From Streptococcus mitis (GTDB taxonomy: Bacteria > Bacillota > Bacilli > Lactobacillales > Streptococcaceae): a stretch of 64,000 nt of DNA. The notes under the pieces are model-generated. The model saw only the letters and a list, made by a program, of their open reading frames with translations. It ran no database searches and was not told where the DNA came from. The DNA lies in the NCBI RefSeq assembly GCF_901542415.1, contig NZ_CABEHV010000004.1, forward strand, positions 1,781,501 through 1,845,500, read 5' to 3'. A program made the position numbers and the translations under genes. Below, piece by piece: positions 1 through 8,653 of this stretch. Within the stretch, counting starts at the first letter, position 1; every line of letters begins with the position of its first letter.

Positions 1-71
1 CTATTTTTCTCTCATTTCACAAACATTTCATATTTGAGTTTTATAATAAGATATAGCTTTCCAGTTTTTAC

Positions 72-100
72 TATACTTTGACATTCAAACATGTTATACT
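72..100 (+). promoter_or_regulatory. Probable promoter of the pneumolysin operon (extended -10)
   Basis: TGTTATACT at 92-100 is an extended -10 box, about 35 bp upstream of the first AUG. A TTGACA at 78-83 is only 11 bp from it, too close to be its -35; the 17-bp-spaced hexamer (TATACT, 72-77) is poor, so the extended -10 probably carries the promoter. Inference from sequence only. Confidence 0.45.
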
Positions 101-149
101 ATGACTATCAAAGTAAATGAAAGGGGTTACGAACATGACGCCGGAATAA

Positions 150-593
150 ATGTACTTGACAGATCGATTGGACGTACAGATAGCTCATTTTTTAAAGAAA
201 AGCGTTCAACATCGTAGACGCTATAAGGTATTAAAAATAACAGAAATCGTGGCAGGTTTTCTCATAGCTGTCTTTTGTGCTATTCCTATGCCAGGTGATC
301 GCTACCGTTTGATTTCGGTTGCCTTGTCCAGTCTAGGCTTGCTGTGTGAGGGGATTCTCAATTTGTATAATGCCAAGGAACACTGGATTTCTTACCAAAA
401 GACTGCGCAACTCCTGGAGAGAGAAAAATTCCTCTATCAATGTCAAACAGAGAAATATGCAGGAAAAACCAAGGCTTTTGCCCTATTTGTCAAGACATGC
501 GAAGGTCTTATCTCAGAGGAAATTAACCAGTGGGAAAGTATCCAGTCAAAAGAAGTGGCAGCTAGTGCAGATGCTCCAGAGAAAAAAGAATAG
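150..593 (+). CDS. DUF4231 (SLATT-type) two-helix membrane protein, 5' end broken by a stop codon
   Basis: 147 codons from the ATG at 150. Two adjacent hydrophobic segments (roughly residues 29-45 and 51-70) follow a basic N-terminus and precede a long amphipathic C-terminal tail, the layout of DUF4231/SLATT proteins; the tail ends in a charged stretch. SLATT proteins are predicted membrane effectors of conflict systems, but the role here is unknown. It is first in a tight operon with the two following genes and pneumolysin. An ATG at 135 with the better ribosome site (AAGGGG, 121-126) opens the same frame but meets TAA at 147, directly before ATG 150. The native start was probably 135 with a Gln codon mutated to stop; the product may now depend on reinitiation. 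Confidence 0.7.
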   Translation: MYLTDRLDVQIAHFLKKSVQHRRRYKVLKITEIVAGFLIAVFCAIPMPGDRYRLISVALSSLGLLCEGILNLYNAKEHWISYQKTAQLLEREKFLYQCQTEKYAGKTKAFALFVKTCEGLISEEINQWESIQSKEVAASADAPEKKE

Positions 594-605
594 GAGGTGG
601 AGGAA

Positions 606-1214
606 ATGTCTCAATCCAGCTACCTGTCGCCCTTGCTCTGGTTGAAAAAAGAAGCCGATAAAGAAGAGATGAGCGCAACTCAGTGCCAGATATTTTTCTT
701 TTACTATCAAATGTTTGAACTCTTATTTGCTAGAGAAAGCGACTTGAGAGACTTGTGTCTGGGAAGGCAAGGTTTTTATTTCTCGCAGTTAGAGAAAGAT
801 TTGTTTTCTGGAGTTTCCCACTTTTTAAAAAACTTGGAGGGCAAGGGGACTCTCAAGGCTAATCAAGAAGTATCAGCTCGCAAAGCCCTTTTTCTAGCCT
901 TGACAACTAGCCAGTCAGATTGGCAGGAGTTAGCTCCTGTTTTTGATTTTTATCAGGCTGTCGGGAGGCTTGAAACGCCCTTACTCTTGAGTTTTCAAGA
1001 CAGACAAGATCTGATGTGGATTTACCAGTCAGCTTTGGAGAAGGATTATAGTGTCAAGGTAATTGGCGACAAGCATTTTGTATTGAAGAGACAAGATGTT
1101 ACTAAATTGACAGGGCGCCAAACTCAAACTTTGGAAGCACTGAGTCAATTAGAAGACTTGGTCAATCCTGTCTATGTTACATTAGGAGAAAAGGGGGTGC
1201 TCTTGCTTGATTAA
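606..1214 (+). CDS. Hypothetical protein of the pneumolysin operon
   Basis: 202 codons from ATG 606, chosen because AGGAGG at 592-597 sits 8 bp upstream; the in-frame GTG at 597 overlaps that ribosome site and is unlikely. The protein is soluble, rich in Leu, Gln and Phe, with no signal peptide or membrane segment, and I recognise no catalytic motif. It starts 12 bp after the upstream stop and overlaps the next gene by 8 bp, so the genes are translationally linked. Being paired with a PemK/MazF-like gene it could be an antitoxin-like partner, but it has no ribbon-helix-helix or AbrB signature that I can see. Function not assigned. Confidence 0.7.
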   Translation: MSQSSYLSPLLWLKKEADKEEMSATQCQIFFFYYQMFELLFARESDLRDLCLGRQGFYFSQLEKDLFSGVSHFLKNLEGKGTLKANQEVSARKALFLALTTSQSDWQELAPVFDFYQAVGRLETPLLLSFQDRQDLMWIYQSALEKDYSVKVIGDKHFVLKRQDVTKLTGRQTQTLEALSQLEDLVNPVYVTLGEKGVLLLD

Positions 1215-1617
1215 GAGAGGAGATGTTGTGGCTCTTTATTTGCCTTTTCCAAGTATTAGTAGCGATTTGGCTGTGAAGAATCATATGTATATCTGTATCG
1301 ACAACAGCATGACTAAAAACAAAGAGTTGGTTAAAAATCAGACCTTCAAACCAGCTCTCTTGACCAGACGTTTGGTCAAGAACTTTATGATAGAAGAGCC
1401 GGATCTAGCTCGTAATCCTTTTACAAGACCAACCTTGATTGACTTAGATAAGGTATTTATGTTGGATAATACGGTCATTCCGACTTCTTATCTAGCCAGA
1501 CGGCGACGCAATGTCTCAGAAGAATTGTACGAGGAAATTTTGGATCACTTAGTCCAACCACGGCTGATTTCGCTGAACAAGTCTGAGTTTATGCAACTCA
1601 ATCCAGGAACTTATTAG
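1207..1617 (+). CDS. PemK/MazF-like small protein (putative), TTG start
   Basis: 136 codons. The N-terminus (KRGDVVALYLPFPS, then KNHMYICI) resembles the first strands of the PemK/MazF fold, in which R-G-D-I/V begins the toxin barrel; the remainder is too divergent to assign. The start is a TTG overlapping the previous gene's stop, with GGGGG at 1193-1197 as ribosome site; the next in-frame ATG lies at residue 27. An RNase toxin, or a non-toxic relative, is one possibility; the family call is tentative. Its place 10 bp before pneumolysin implies co-transcription. Confidence 0.55.
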   Translation: MIKRGDVVALYLPFPSISSDLAVKNHMYICIDNSMTKNKELVKNQTFKPALLTRRLVKNFMIEEPDLARNPFTRPTLIDLDKVFMLDNTVIPTSYLARRRRNVSEELYEEILDHLVQPRLISLNKSEFMQLNPGTY

Positions 1618-1627
1618 GAGGTAGAAG

Positions 1628-3043
1628 ATGACAAATAAAGCAGTAAATGACTTTATACTAGCTATGGATTACGATAAAAAGAAACTTTTGACCCATCAGG
1701 GAGAGAGTATTGAAAATCGTTTCATCAAAGAGGGGAATCAGTTACCCGATGAGTTTGTTGTTATCGAAAGAAAGAAGCGGAGCCTGTCGACAAACACAAG
1801 TGATATTTCCGTGACGGCTACCAACGATAGTCGCCTCTATCCTGGAGCCCTTCTCGTAGTGGATGAGACCTTGTTAGAGAATAATCCCACTCTTCTTGCG
1901 GTCGATCGTGCTCCGATGACTTATAGTATTGATTTGCCTGGTTTGGCAAGTAGTGATAGCTTTCTCCAAGTAGAAGACCCCAGCAATTCAAGTGTTCGCG
2001 GAGCAGTAAACGATTTGTTGGCCAAGTGGCATCAAGATTATGGTCAGGTCAATAATGTCCCAGCTAGAATGCAGTATGAAAAAATCACGGCTCATAGCAT
2101 GGAACAACTCAAGGTCAAGTTTGGTTCTGACTTTGAAAAGACAGGGAATTCTCTTGATATTGATTTTAACTCCGTCCATTCGGGCGAAAAGCAGATTCAG
2201 ATTGTTAATTTTAAGCAGATTTATTATACAGTCAGCGTAGATGCTGTTAAAAATCCAGGAGATGTGTTTCAAGATACTGTAACGGTAGAGGGTTTAAGGC
2301 AGAGAGGAATTTCTGCCGATCGTCCTTTGGTCTATATTTCGAGTGTTGCTTATGGGCGCCAAGTCTATCTCAAGTTGGAGACCACGAGTAAGAGTGATGA
2401 AGTAGAGGCTGCTTTTGAAGCTTTGATAAAAGGAGTCAAGGTAGCTCCTCAGACAGAGTGGAAACAGATTTTGGACAATACAGAAGTGAAGGCGGTTATT
2501 TTAGGAGGGGATCCGAGTTCGGGTGCCCGAGTTGTAACAGGCAAGGTGGATATGGTAGAGGACTTGATTCAAGAAGGCAGTCGCTTTACAGCCAATCATC
2601 CAGGCTTGCCGATTTCTTATACAACTTCTTTTTTACGGGACAATGTAGTTGCGACCTTTCAAAACAGTACAGACTATGTTGAGACTAAGGTGACAGCTTA
2701 CAGAAACGGAGATTTACTCTTGGATCATAGTGGTGCCTATGTTGCCCAATATTACATTACTTGGGATGAATTATCCTATGATTATCAAGGTAAGGAAGTC
2801 TTGACTCCTAAGTCTTGGAACAGAAATGGGCAGGATTTGACGGCTCATTTTACCACTAGTATTCCTTTGAAAGGGAATGTTCGCAATCTCTCTGTCAAAA
2901 TTAGAGAGTGTACCGGACTTGCCTGGGAATGGTGGCGTACGATTTATGAAAAAACCGACTTGCCACTAGTGCGTAAGCGGACGATTTCTATTTGGGGAAC
3001 GACTCTTTATCCTCAGGTAGAGGATAAGGTAGAAAATGATTAG
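1628..3043 (+). CDS. ply: Pneumolysin/mitilysin, thiol-activated cholesterol-dependent cytolysin
   Basis: 471 codons, the exact length of pneumolysin, starting at an ATG behind AGGAGG (1617-1622). The protein oligomerises on cholesterol membranes and forms large beta-barrel pores. Seen here: no signal peptide (N-terminus MTNKAVNDF), as in pneumolysin, so release needs lysis or non-classical export. The undecapeptide ECTGLAWEWWR is intact near residues 427-437, and the cholesterol-recognition Thr-Leu pair (GTTLYP) near 459-460. Against the pneumococcal sequence recalled from memory there are about ten substitutions (for example Thr2, Asp14, and VEGLRQ for VEDLKQ), none in the undecapeptide. 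It is last in a four-gene operon; terminator at 3182-3236. Could equally be labelled mitilysin or pseudopneumolysin. Confidence 0.98.
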   Translation: MTNKAVNDFILAMDYDKKKLLTHQGESIENRFIKEGNQLPDEFVVIERKKRSLSTNTSDISVTATNDSRLYPGALLVVDETLLENNPTLLAVDRAPMTYSIDLPGLASSDSFLQVEDPSNSSVRGAVNDLLAKWHQDYGQVNNVPARMQYEKITAHSMEQLKVKFGSDFEKTGNSLDIDFNSVHSGEKQIQIVNFKQIYYTVSVDAVKNPGDVFQDTVTVEGLRQRGISADRPLVYISSVAYGRQVYLKLETTSKSDEVEAAFEALIKGVKVAPQTEWKQILDNTEVKAVILGGDPSSGARVVTGKVDMVEDLIQEGSRFTANHPGLPISYTTSFLRDNVVATFQNSTDYVETKVTAYRNGDLLLDHSGAYVAQYYITWDELSYDYQGKEVLTPKSWNRNGQDLTAHFTTSIPLKGNVRNLSVKIRECTGLAWEWWRTIYEKTDLPLVRKRTISIWGTTLYPQVEDKVEND

Positions 3044-3181
3044 GAGAGAAGAATGTTTGCGACAAAAAGAGGCGATGATCTCTCTGCGAATATCTGAAAG
3101 TTTATCTCTTGCCTAGCGATTTCCATTGGAGTATGCTCGTGATGTTAAAATAAGTCTATCAAACAGGATGTGTAAAAAAGT

Positions 3182-3236
3182 AAAAAGGGTAGTGAAACTC
3201 CTTGCTATACAGGGGATTAGCTACCTTTTGCTTGTT
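3182..3236 (+). terminator. Probable terminator of the pneumolysin operon
   Basis: AAAAGGGTAG at 3183-3192 can pair with CTACCTTTT at 3221-3229 across a 28-nt loop, with one bulged G, and is followed by a T-rich tract. The 138 bases between the ply stop and this stem hold only a 14-codon ORF at 3054 with a fair ribosome site, not convincing as a gene. Confidence 0.5.
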
Positions 3237-3711
3237 TTAGAAGTGCCAGTGTACTAGTCTAATTTCAGTATCATGTGAAATCAAAAAGAACATAAATTTC
3301 TGTTTCGGGAACATATAAATTATGGTTTTGTTTAGAAACTCTTCTATTGATTTCTTAGAATACAATAGCACCTATAAGAACTGTTGAATTTCAAAGTATT
3401 TACTTGAACTATGATACGTCTGGAGTAGACTGTCAACAAAAGGTGCAGTATAATGGTTTTTGTCGCTTATATCTACAACCTCAAAACAGTAGCTTGAGCG
3501 GACTTTGTCAAACTTGGCTGAAACTTTCTATTTGCAGATATGGTCTAGTTTGTTTTTTGAATGTTGATAAGGATAGAAAGGCAAGACCATCTTGGCAACA
3601 AAAGTGTCATCCTAGCTTGATTTACTGAATAAAATCTATTTCCTTTAGTGAAAATCGAAAAAACTTGTGTTATAATAAGAAAGATTAAAATGTGAAAAAA
3701 GGAGATTCCTA
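3237..3711. other. Gene-free spacer with a fragment of BOX-type repeat
   Basis: 475 bp with no credible gene. Positions 3467-3500 hold a short stretch resembling the middle (boxB) module of the BOX repeats found elsewhere in the window (ATCTACAACCTCAAAACAGT, then TTGAGC); flanking A and C modules are missing or degenerate, so this is a repeat relic. A TATAAT at about 3671 probably belongs to the promoter of the next gene. Confidence 0.4.
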
Positions 3712-4428
3712 ATGGGACGTAAATGGGCCAATATCGTAGCCAAGAAAACGGCTAAAGATGGAGCTAACTCTAAAGTATATGCAAAATTTGGTGTAGAAAT
3801 CTATGTAGCAGCTAAAAAAGGTGATCCAGACCCAGAATCAAACACTGCTTTGAAATTCGTTATCGACCGTGCTAAACAAGCCCAAGTGCCAAAACACGTT
3901 ATCGATAAAGCGATTGATAAAGCAAAAGGAAACACAGACGAAACCTTTACAGAAGGACGTTACGAAGGTTTTGGACCAAATGGTTCTATGCTGATCGTTG
4001 ATACTTTGACTTCAAACGTCAACCGTACAGCAGCTAATGTCCGTGCAGCTTTTGGTAAAAACGGCGGAAACATGGGTGCTTCAGGTTCTGTTTCTTACCT
4101 CTTTGACAACAAGGGTGTTATCGTATTTGCTGGTGAAGATGCGGACGCGGTCTTTGAGCAATTGCTTGAAGCAGATGTGGATGTGGACGATGTAGAAGCA
4201 GAAGAAGGAACAATCACGGTTTACACAGCTCCAACAGACCTTCACAAGGCTATCGTTGCCCTTCGTGAGTCAGGTATTGAAGAATTCCAAGTGACTGAAC
4301 TGGAAATGATTCCTCAGTCAGAGGTGGAATTGTCAGGCGATGACCTTGAAACTTTTGAAAAACTTTACAGCGTCCTTGAAGACGACGAAGACGTACAAAA
4401 AATTTACACAAACGTAGACGGCTTCTAA
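3712..4428 (+). CDS. yebC: YebC/PmpR (TACO1) family protein
   Basis: 238 codons behind AAAAGGAG. The N-terminal [24 protein letters not shown], the central [27 protein letters not shown] and the acidic C-terminal domain are typical of YebC-family proteins. Members have been described as DNA-binding regulators and more recently as factors aiding translation of difficult proline motifs; which applies here cannot be told. Monocistronic by context: own upstream TATAAT and a strong terminator at 4448-4477. Ordinary length and motifs. Confidence 0.93.
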   Translation: MGRKWANIVAKKTAKDGANSKVYAKFGVEIYVAAKKGDPDPESNTALKFVIDRAKQAQVPKHVIDKAIDKAKGNTDETFTEGRYEGFGPNGSMLIVDTLTSNVNRTAANVRAAFGKNGGNMGASGSVSYLFDNKGVIVFAGEDADAVFEQLLEADVDVDDVEAEEGTITVYTAPTDLHKAIVALRESGIEEFQVTELEMIPQSEVELSGDDLETFEKLYSVLEDDEDVQKIYTNVDGF

Positions 4429-4447
4429 TTTAACCTAGAAAACATAA

Positions 4448-4477
4448 TCCTAAGTGAGAAAATCACTTGGGATTTTT
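4448..4477 (+). terminator. Rho-independent terminator after yebC
   Basis: CCTAAGTGA pairs with TCACTTGGG over a GAAAA loop, followed by a run of T. Confidence 0.85.
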
Positions 4478-4491
4478 TTAATCAAGAAAAT

Positions 4492-4581
4492 AGTTCTTAT
4501 GGAAACTTTTATCTTGACATCTCTTTTCAAAGTGGTAAAATAGTTCTCATGAAAACTTATTTAGTTCTCAGAAGAACTAAA
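4492..4581 (+). promoter_or_regulatory. MarR-type promoter with three related operators
   Basis: TTGACA (4514-4519), 16 bp, TAAAAT (4536-4541) is a clear promoter. Three related inverted repeats surround it: AGTTCTTATGGAAACT (4492-4507) upstream of the -35, AGTTCTCATGAAAACT (4542-4557) directly after the -10, and a perfect 9-bp-arm palindrome (TTTAGTTCT / AGAACTAAA, 4560-4581). They probably bind the MarR protein encoded next, giving autorepression. Confidence 0.75.
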
Positions 4582-4605
4582 TGCGATAGTTAGAAAGGAG
4601 TTAGT

Positions 4606-5076
4606 ATGGATAAACCGATGTTGGTTTTAAAACGTTTTGGGCGCCAGGCGCATCTGATGGTACAAAAGGAAGCCAAACGTTGTGGCATTGAATTTATGGG
4701 TGGACCGCAAGGTCATGTGGTGTTTTTTTTGGATATCCGTGAGGAAAATCAAGACTTGGTCTTGATTAAGGATATCGAGCAGGAACTCAATATTACCAAG
4801 TCTGTTGCTAGTAACTTGGTCAAGCGTATGGTGCAAAACGGTTTGGTGGAATTGGAGGCGAGTCCTGTCGATAAGCGAGCCAAGTTTGTACGTTTGACGG
4901 ACAAATCGCGTTCTCAAATGAAGCAGGTTAAAGCCTTCTTTGAACGCATTGATCAGAGTCTGCTGGATGGTGTTTCAAAGTCAGACTTGGCAATCTTTGA
5001 AAAGGTCCTCGGTCAGTTGCAAGAAAATGTTGAGAAGATAGGAGGAGAGAATGAAGAAATTAGCAAAACGAATTAG
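4606..5076 (+). CDS. MarR-family transcriptional regulator
   Basis: 156 codons with AAAGGAG upstream. The central segment (DIEQELNITKSVASNLVKRMVQNGLVELEASPVDKRAKFVRLTD) is a MarR winged helix: recognition helix around residues 60-78 and the D-x-R wing near 86-91. It overlaps the first ABC gene by 26 bp, so it is co-transcribed with the exporter, and three inverted repeats cover its promoter. Inferred role: a ligand-responsive repressor of its own operon and of the downstream multidrug-type exporter. The inducing ligand is unknown. Confidence 0.92.
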   Translation: MDKPMLVLKRFGRQAHLMVQKEAKRCGIEFMGGPQGHVVFFLDIREENQDLVLIKDIEQELNITKSVASNLVKRMVQNGLVELEASPVDKRAKFVRLTDKSRSQMKQVKAFFERIDQSLLDGVSKSDLAIFEKVLGQLQENVEKIGGENEEISKTN

Positions 5077-6820
5077 TGGAAAAGAATGGGGGATGATTTT
5101 ACTAGCCATTCTCTTTACCTGCTTTTCGATTTATCTAGAGTTGGAAGTGCCGACCTATATCTCTAAAATCACGGATTTGCTGGGAACTCAGGGAACCAAC
5201 TTAGATGAGTTATGGCAACCAGCAGGTATGATGGTAGGAATGTCCTTTCTGGCCTTCTTGTCCGCAGTTGCAGTTGGATTTTTTGCATCCAGAGTGGCAG
5301 CTTCTTATACTAGTAGGCTAAGAAGTGATATTTTTAACCGAGTTTTAGACTACTCACAGACAGAGATTAAGAAATTCTCTATTCCAAGTCTTTTAACTCG
5401 TACCACCAATGATATTACTCAGGTTCAGATGTTGATTACCATGGGCTTGCAAGTGGTGACGCGTGGTCCGATTATGGCTATCTGGGCCATTGGGAAGATT
5501 TTAGGCCATTCAGAATACTGGCTCTGGGCCGTTCTGGTGGCAGTGATTGTCAACGTTTTGATGACGATCGTTTTGGTGACGCTAGCCTTTCCAAAACAGT
5601 CCTTGATTCAAAGTCTGACAGATAAACTGAACAGTATCACTCGGGAGAGTTTAACAGGTATTCGAGTCGTTCGTGCCTACAATGCAGAGGATTACCAAAA
5701 TGAAAAATTTGCAGCAGCAAATGATGAATTGACACGCTTGAATTTGTTTGTCAACCGTCTTATGGCTATTTTGAATCCTATCATGATGGGCATTTCAAGT
5801 GGTTTGAGTGTGGCGATATACTGGATTGGAGCCTATGTGATTAACGACGCTGCTCCGACAGCGCGTCTGCCTCTCTTTAGTGACATGGTTGTTTTCATGT
5901 CTTATGCCATGCAGGTTGTTATGGGCTTCCTTCTCATGGGAGCGCTCTTCATCGTTCTTCCTCGAACTATGGTCTCTGCCAAGCGGATTAATCAGGTTTT
6001 AGATTTGCATTCTTCTATCCAAAATCCTGCTCAAGTGCAGCTGGCTGATGAAAATCTCAACGGTCAGGTCGAGTTTAAGGATGTGACCTTCCGCTATGCT
6101 GCAAATTCGGAGGCAGTTATCGAGCATGTTAGCTTTAGAGCAGAAGCTGGCCAAACAGTTGCCTTTATCGGCTCAACTGGTTCTGGTAAGTCAACTCTAG
6201 TCAATCTGATTCCACGTTTCTATGACGTATCAGCAGGAGAAATTCTAGTGGACGGAGTTAATGTTCAAGATTACGGTTTGGAAGATTTGCGCAACAAGGT
6301 TGGTTATATTCCACAAAAAGCTGTGCTCTTTTCTGGAGATGTCAAGGGCAATCTAGACTTTGGACGCAGCCAAGAAACACCACTTAGTGAGGAGGCTATG
6401 TGGCAGGCCTTGGAATTGGCCCAGTCTAAGAACTTTATCGAAGACAAGGAAGCGGGCTTAGAGTCAGAAGTAGCCCAAGGAGGAACCAACTTCTCAGGTG
6501 GACAAAGACAACGTTTGGCCATTGCGCGTGCCTTGGCTCGGAAGCCAGAAATCCTCATCTTTGATGACTCCTTCTCAGCCTTGGATTACAAGACAGATCG
6601 TGTCCTACGCCAAGAGCTAGCAGAGAAAACAAAATCTATGACCAAGCTCATCGTAGCACAGCGTATTTCAACCATTATGGATGCAGATTTGATTTTGGTC
6701 TTGGATCAAGGAAAAGTCGTGGGACAAGGCACCCACAAGGAACTTCTAGCTACCAACGAAGTTTACCAAGAAATTGCCTATTCACAATTATCGAAGGAGG
6801 AATTGGAACATGGAAAATAA
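5051..6820 (+). CDS. ABC exporter half-transporter 1 (heterodimer subunit)
   Basis: 589 codons: six-helix membrane domain (about 1-310) then an ATPase domain with Walker A (GSTGSGKST, near residue 374), signature SGGQRQR (near 482) and Walker B ILIFDDSF. The residue after the Walker B Asp, normally the catalytic Glu, is Asp here. Together with the altered signature of its partner this marks an asymmetric heterodimeric exporter with one degenerate ATP site, as in LmrCD/BmrCD-type multidrug exporters. The start overlaps marR; the end overlaps the partner gene by 11 bp. Substrate unknown; drug or lipid export is inferred. Confidence 0.93.
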   Translation: MKKLAKRISGKEWGMILLAILFTCFSIYLELEVPTYISKITDLLGTQGTNLDELWQPAGMMVGMSFLAFLSAVAVGFFASRVAASYTSRLRSDIFNRVLDYSQTEIKKFSIPSLLTRTTNDITQVQMLITMGLQVVTRGPIMAIWAIGKILGHSEYWLWAVLVAVIVNVLMTIVLVTLAFPKQSLIQSLTDKLNSITRESLTGIRVVRAYNAEDYQNEKFAAANDELTRLNLFVNRLMAILNPIMMGISSGLSVAIYWIGAYVINDAAPTARLPLFSDMVVFMSYAMQVVMGFLLMGALFIVLPRTMVSAKRINQVLDLHSSIQNPAQVQLADENLNGQVEFKDVTFRYAANSEAVIEHVSFRAEAGQTVAFIGSTGSGKSTLVNLIPRFYDVSAGEILVDGVNVQDYGLEDLRNKVGYIPQKAVLFSGDVKGNLDFGRSQETPLSEEAMWQALELAQSKNFIEDKEAGLESEVAQGGTNFSGGQRQRLAIARALARKPEILIFDDSFSALDYKTDRVLRQELAEKTKSMTKLIVAQRISTIMDADLILVLDQGKVVGQGTHKELLATNEVYQEIAYSQLSKEELEHGK

Positions 6821-8567
6821 AAAAATGTCGCTCTGGAAACAGAGTAAACCCTATCTTGCAGGTCTCCAGTTTGCCCTTCTGATAGCCTTTCTAGCAACAA
6901 TCCTATCCAATATCATTACTGTATATGGTCCAACCCGTATCAAGGAAATGACCAATATCATTGCCAGTGGACTAGAAACAAGTGTAGATGTCGCGGCGGT
7001 TGCAGCTATTGGTGGTTTTTTGGCCGTCATCTATGTGATTGGGCTTCTATCAAATTATTTGCAAGCCTTTCTGTTTACAACAGCCATTCAACGTTTTTCA
7101 GAGCGCTTGAGAACAGCGATTGCAGAGAAAATTAATCGTCTTCCATTAGGATATTTTGATGGACATTCTCAAGGAGATACCTTGTCTCGTGTGACCAATG
7201 ACGTTGACATTGCAGCCCAATCCCTCAATCAAAGTCTGGGAACAGTTCTTTCATCAACTTTACTGGTCGTGGCAGTCTTAGTAACTATGTTTGGAATGAA
7301 CTGGATTTTGGCCTTGGTGACGGTTGTTTCAACTCTTATCGGTTTTGCTTTCGTGTCCGTCTTTATGGGCAAATCGCAGGGCTTCTTTAAGAGTCAGCAA
7401 CAGGATTTGGCAGCTGTAAATGGTTATGTGGAGGAAATGTACTCTGGCCATAATGTGGTGACCAGTTACAATGCTATTGAGAGTACCAAAGAAGAATTTG
7501 CGACCTTAAATCATCGTCTGTATGACAGCATCTGGAAATCTCAGTTTATTTCAGGGATTATGATGCCGATTATGATGTTTATTGGTAACTTTAGCTATGC
7601 CTTAGTGATTATCGTCGGTGCAGCCTTGGCCTTGAATGGGCAGATTAGTATTGGGATTATCGTTGCCTTTATGGCCTACGTTCGTATCTTTTCTCAGCCT
7701 CTTTCACAAATTGCCCAAGGGATTACTAGTTTGCAGCAGGCTAGTGCAGCCATGGGACGTGTTTTCGAATTCCTAGCTGAAGAGGAAATGGAGGATGAAT
7801 CCCATAAAGAAAGACAATTGAGCGACATGAAAGGTCAAGTGGTCTTTGATCGAGTTTCCTTTGGTTACACACCAGAGCGAACCATTATTCATGACTTTTC
7901 TGCGACCGCTCATGCAGGTCAAAAGGTTGCCATTGTCGGACCGACTGGAGCTGGGAAGACAACCATTGTCAATCTTTTGATGAAGTTCTATGAGATTGAT
8001 AAGGGAAGTATCCATATCGATGGTGTGGATACCAAAGAGATGAAGCGTTCGGAAGTGCACGATTCCTTTTCAATGGTCTTGCAGGATACTTGGCTCTTTG
8101 AAGGAACCATTCGCGACAATCTTATCTATAACCAAAAGGGGATTAGTGATGAGCGCGTGATTGAAGCCAGCAAGGCTGTAGGGATTCACCACTTTATTAT
8201 GACCCTACCAGATGGTTACGATACCGTCTTGGATGATACAGTGACCTTGTCTGTCGGACAAAAACAACTCTTGACCATTGCTCGTGCTTTGCTGAAAGAT
8301 GCGCCACTCTTGATTTTGGATGAGGCGACCTCTTCTGTTGATACACGGACGGAGGAGTTGATTCAGAAAGCCATGGATCATTTGATGGAAGGCAGAACGT
8401 CCTTTGTCATCGCCCACCGCTTGTCAACCATCCGTAATGCTGATTTGATTCTTGTTATGAAGGATGGTAATATCATCGAGCAAGGCAATCATGATGAGCT
8501 GATGGCGCAAGCTGGTTTCTACGCTGACCTCTACAACAGTCAATTTACAGAAGACGAAGCAGAATAA
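6810..8567 (+). CDS. ABC exporter half-transporter 2 (heterodimer subunit)
   Basis: 585 codons from ATG 6810, chosen because AAGGAGG (6794-6800) precedes it; longer in-frame starts lie inside the upstream gene. A membrane domain with six helices is followed by an ATPase with Walker A GPTGAGKTT (near 376), Walker B LLILDEATSSVD with the catalytic Glu present, and an altered signature LSVGQKQL instead of LSGGQ. So this subunit supplies the catalytic Glu and a noncanonical signature, complementary to its partner. Cytoplasmic-membrane exporter; substrate unknown. Confidence 0.93.
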   Translation: MENKKMSLWKQSKPYLAGLQFALLIAFLATILSNIITVYGPTRIKEMTNIIASGLETSVDVAAVAAIGGFLAVIYVIGLLSNYLQAFLFTTAIQRFSERLRTAIAEKINRLPLGYFDGHSQGDTLSRVTNDVDIAAQSLNQSLGTVLSSTLLVVAVLVTMFGMNWILALVTVVSTLIGFAFVSVFMGKSQGFFKSQQQDLAAVNGYVEEMYSGHNVVTSYNAIESTKEEFATLNHRLYDSIWKSQFISGIMMPIMMFIGNFSYALVIIVGAALALNGQISIGIIVAFMAYVRIFSQPLSQIAQGITSLQQASAAMGRVFEFLAEEEMEDESHKERQLSDMKGQVVFDRVSFGYTPERTIIHDFSATAHAGQKVAIVGPTGAGKTTIVNLLMKFYEIDKGSIHIDGVDTKEMKRSEVHDSFSMVLQDTWLFEGTIRDNLIYNQKGISDERVIEASKAVGIHHFIMTLPDGYDTVLDDTVTLSVGQKQLLTIARALLKDAPLLILDEATSSVDTRTEELIQKAMDHLMEGRTSFVIAHRLSTIRNADLILVMKDGNIIEQGNHDELMAQAGFYADLYNSQFTEDEAE

Positions 8568-8574
8568 TAAATCG

Positions 8575-8603
8575 AAAGAAGGCTTGACGGCCTTCTTTTT
8601 CTG
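8575..8603 (+). terminator. Terminator of the MarR-ABC operon
   Basis: GAAGGC and GGCCTTC form a stem over TTGAC, followed by TTTTTC. Confidence 0.8.
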
Positions 8604-8653
8604 CACTATACTAGAAGACAAGTGCTTCCCTATAAGCAAAATTTGAATAAGTG

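Noticed and set aside
78..83. TTGACA as the -35 of the pneumolysin operon promoter
   Set aside because: It is only 11 bp from the TATACT box, too close for a normal promoter.
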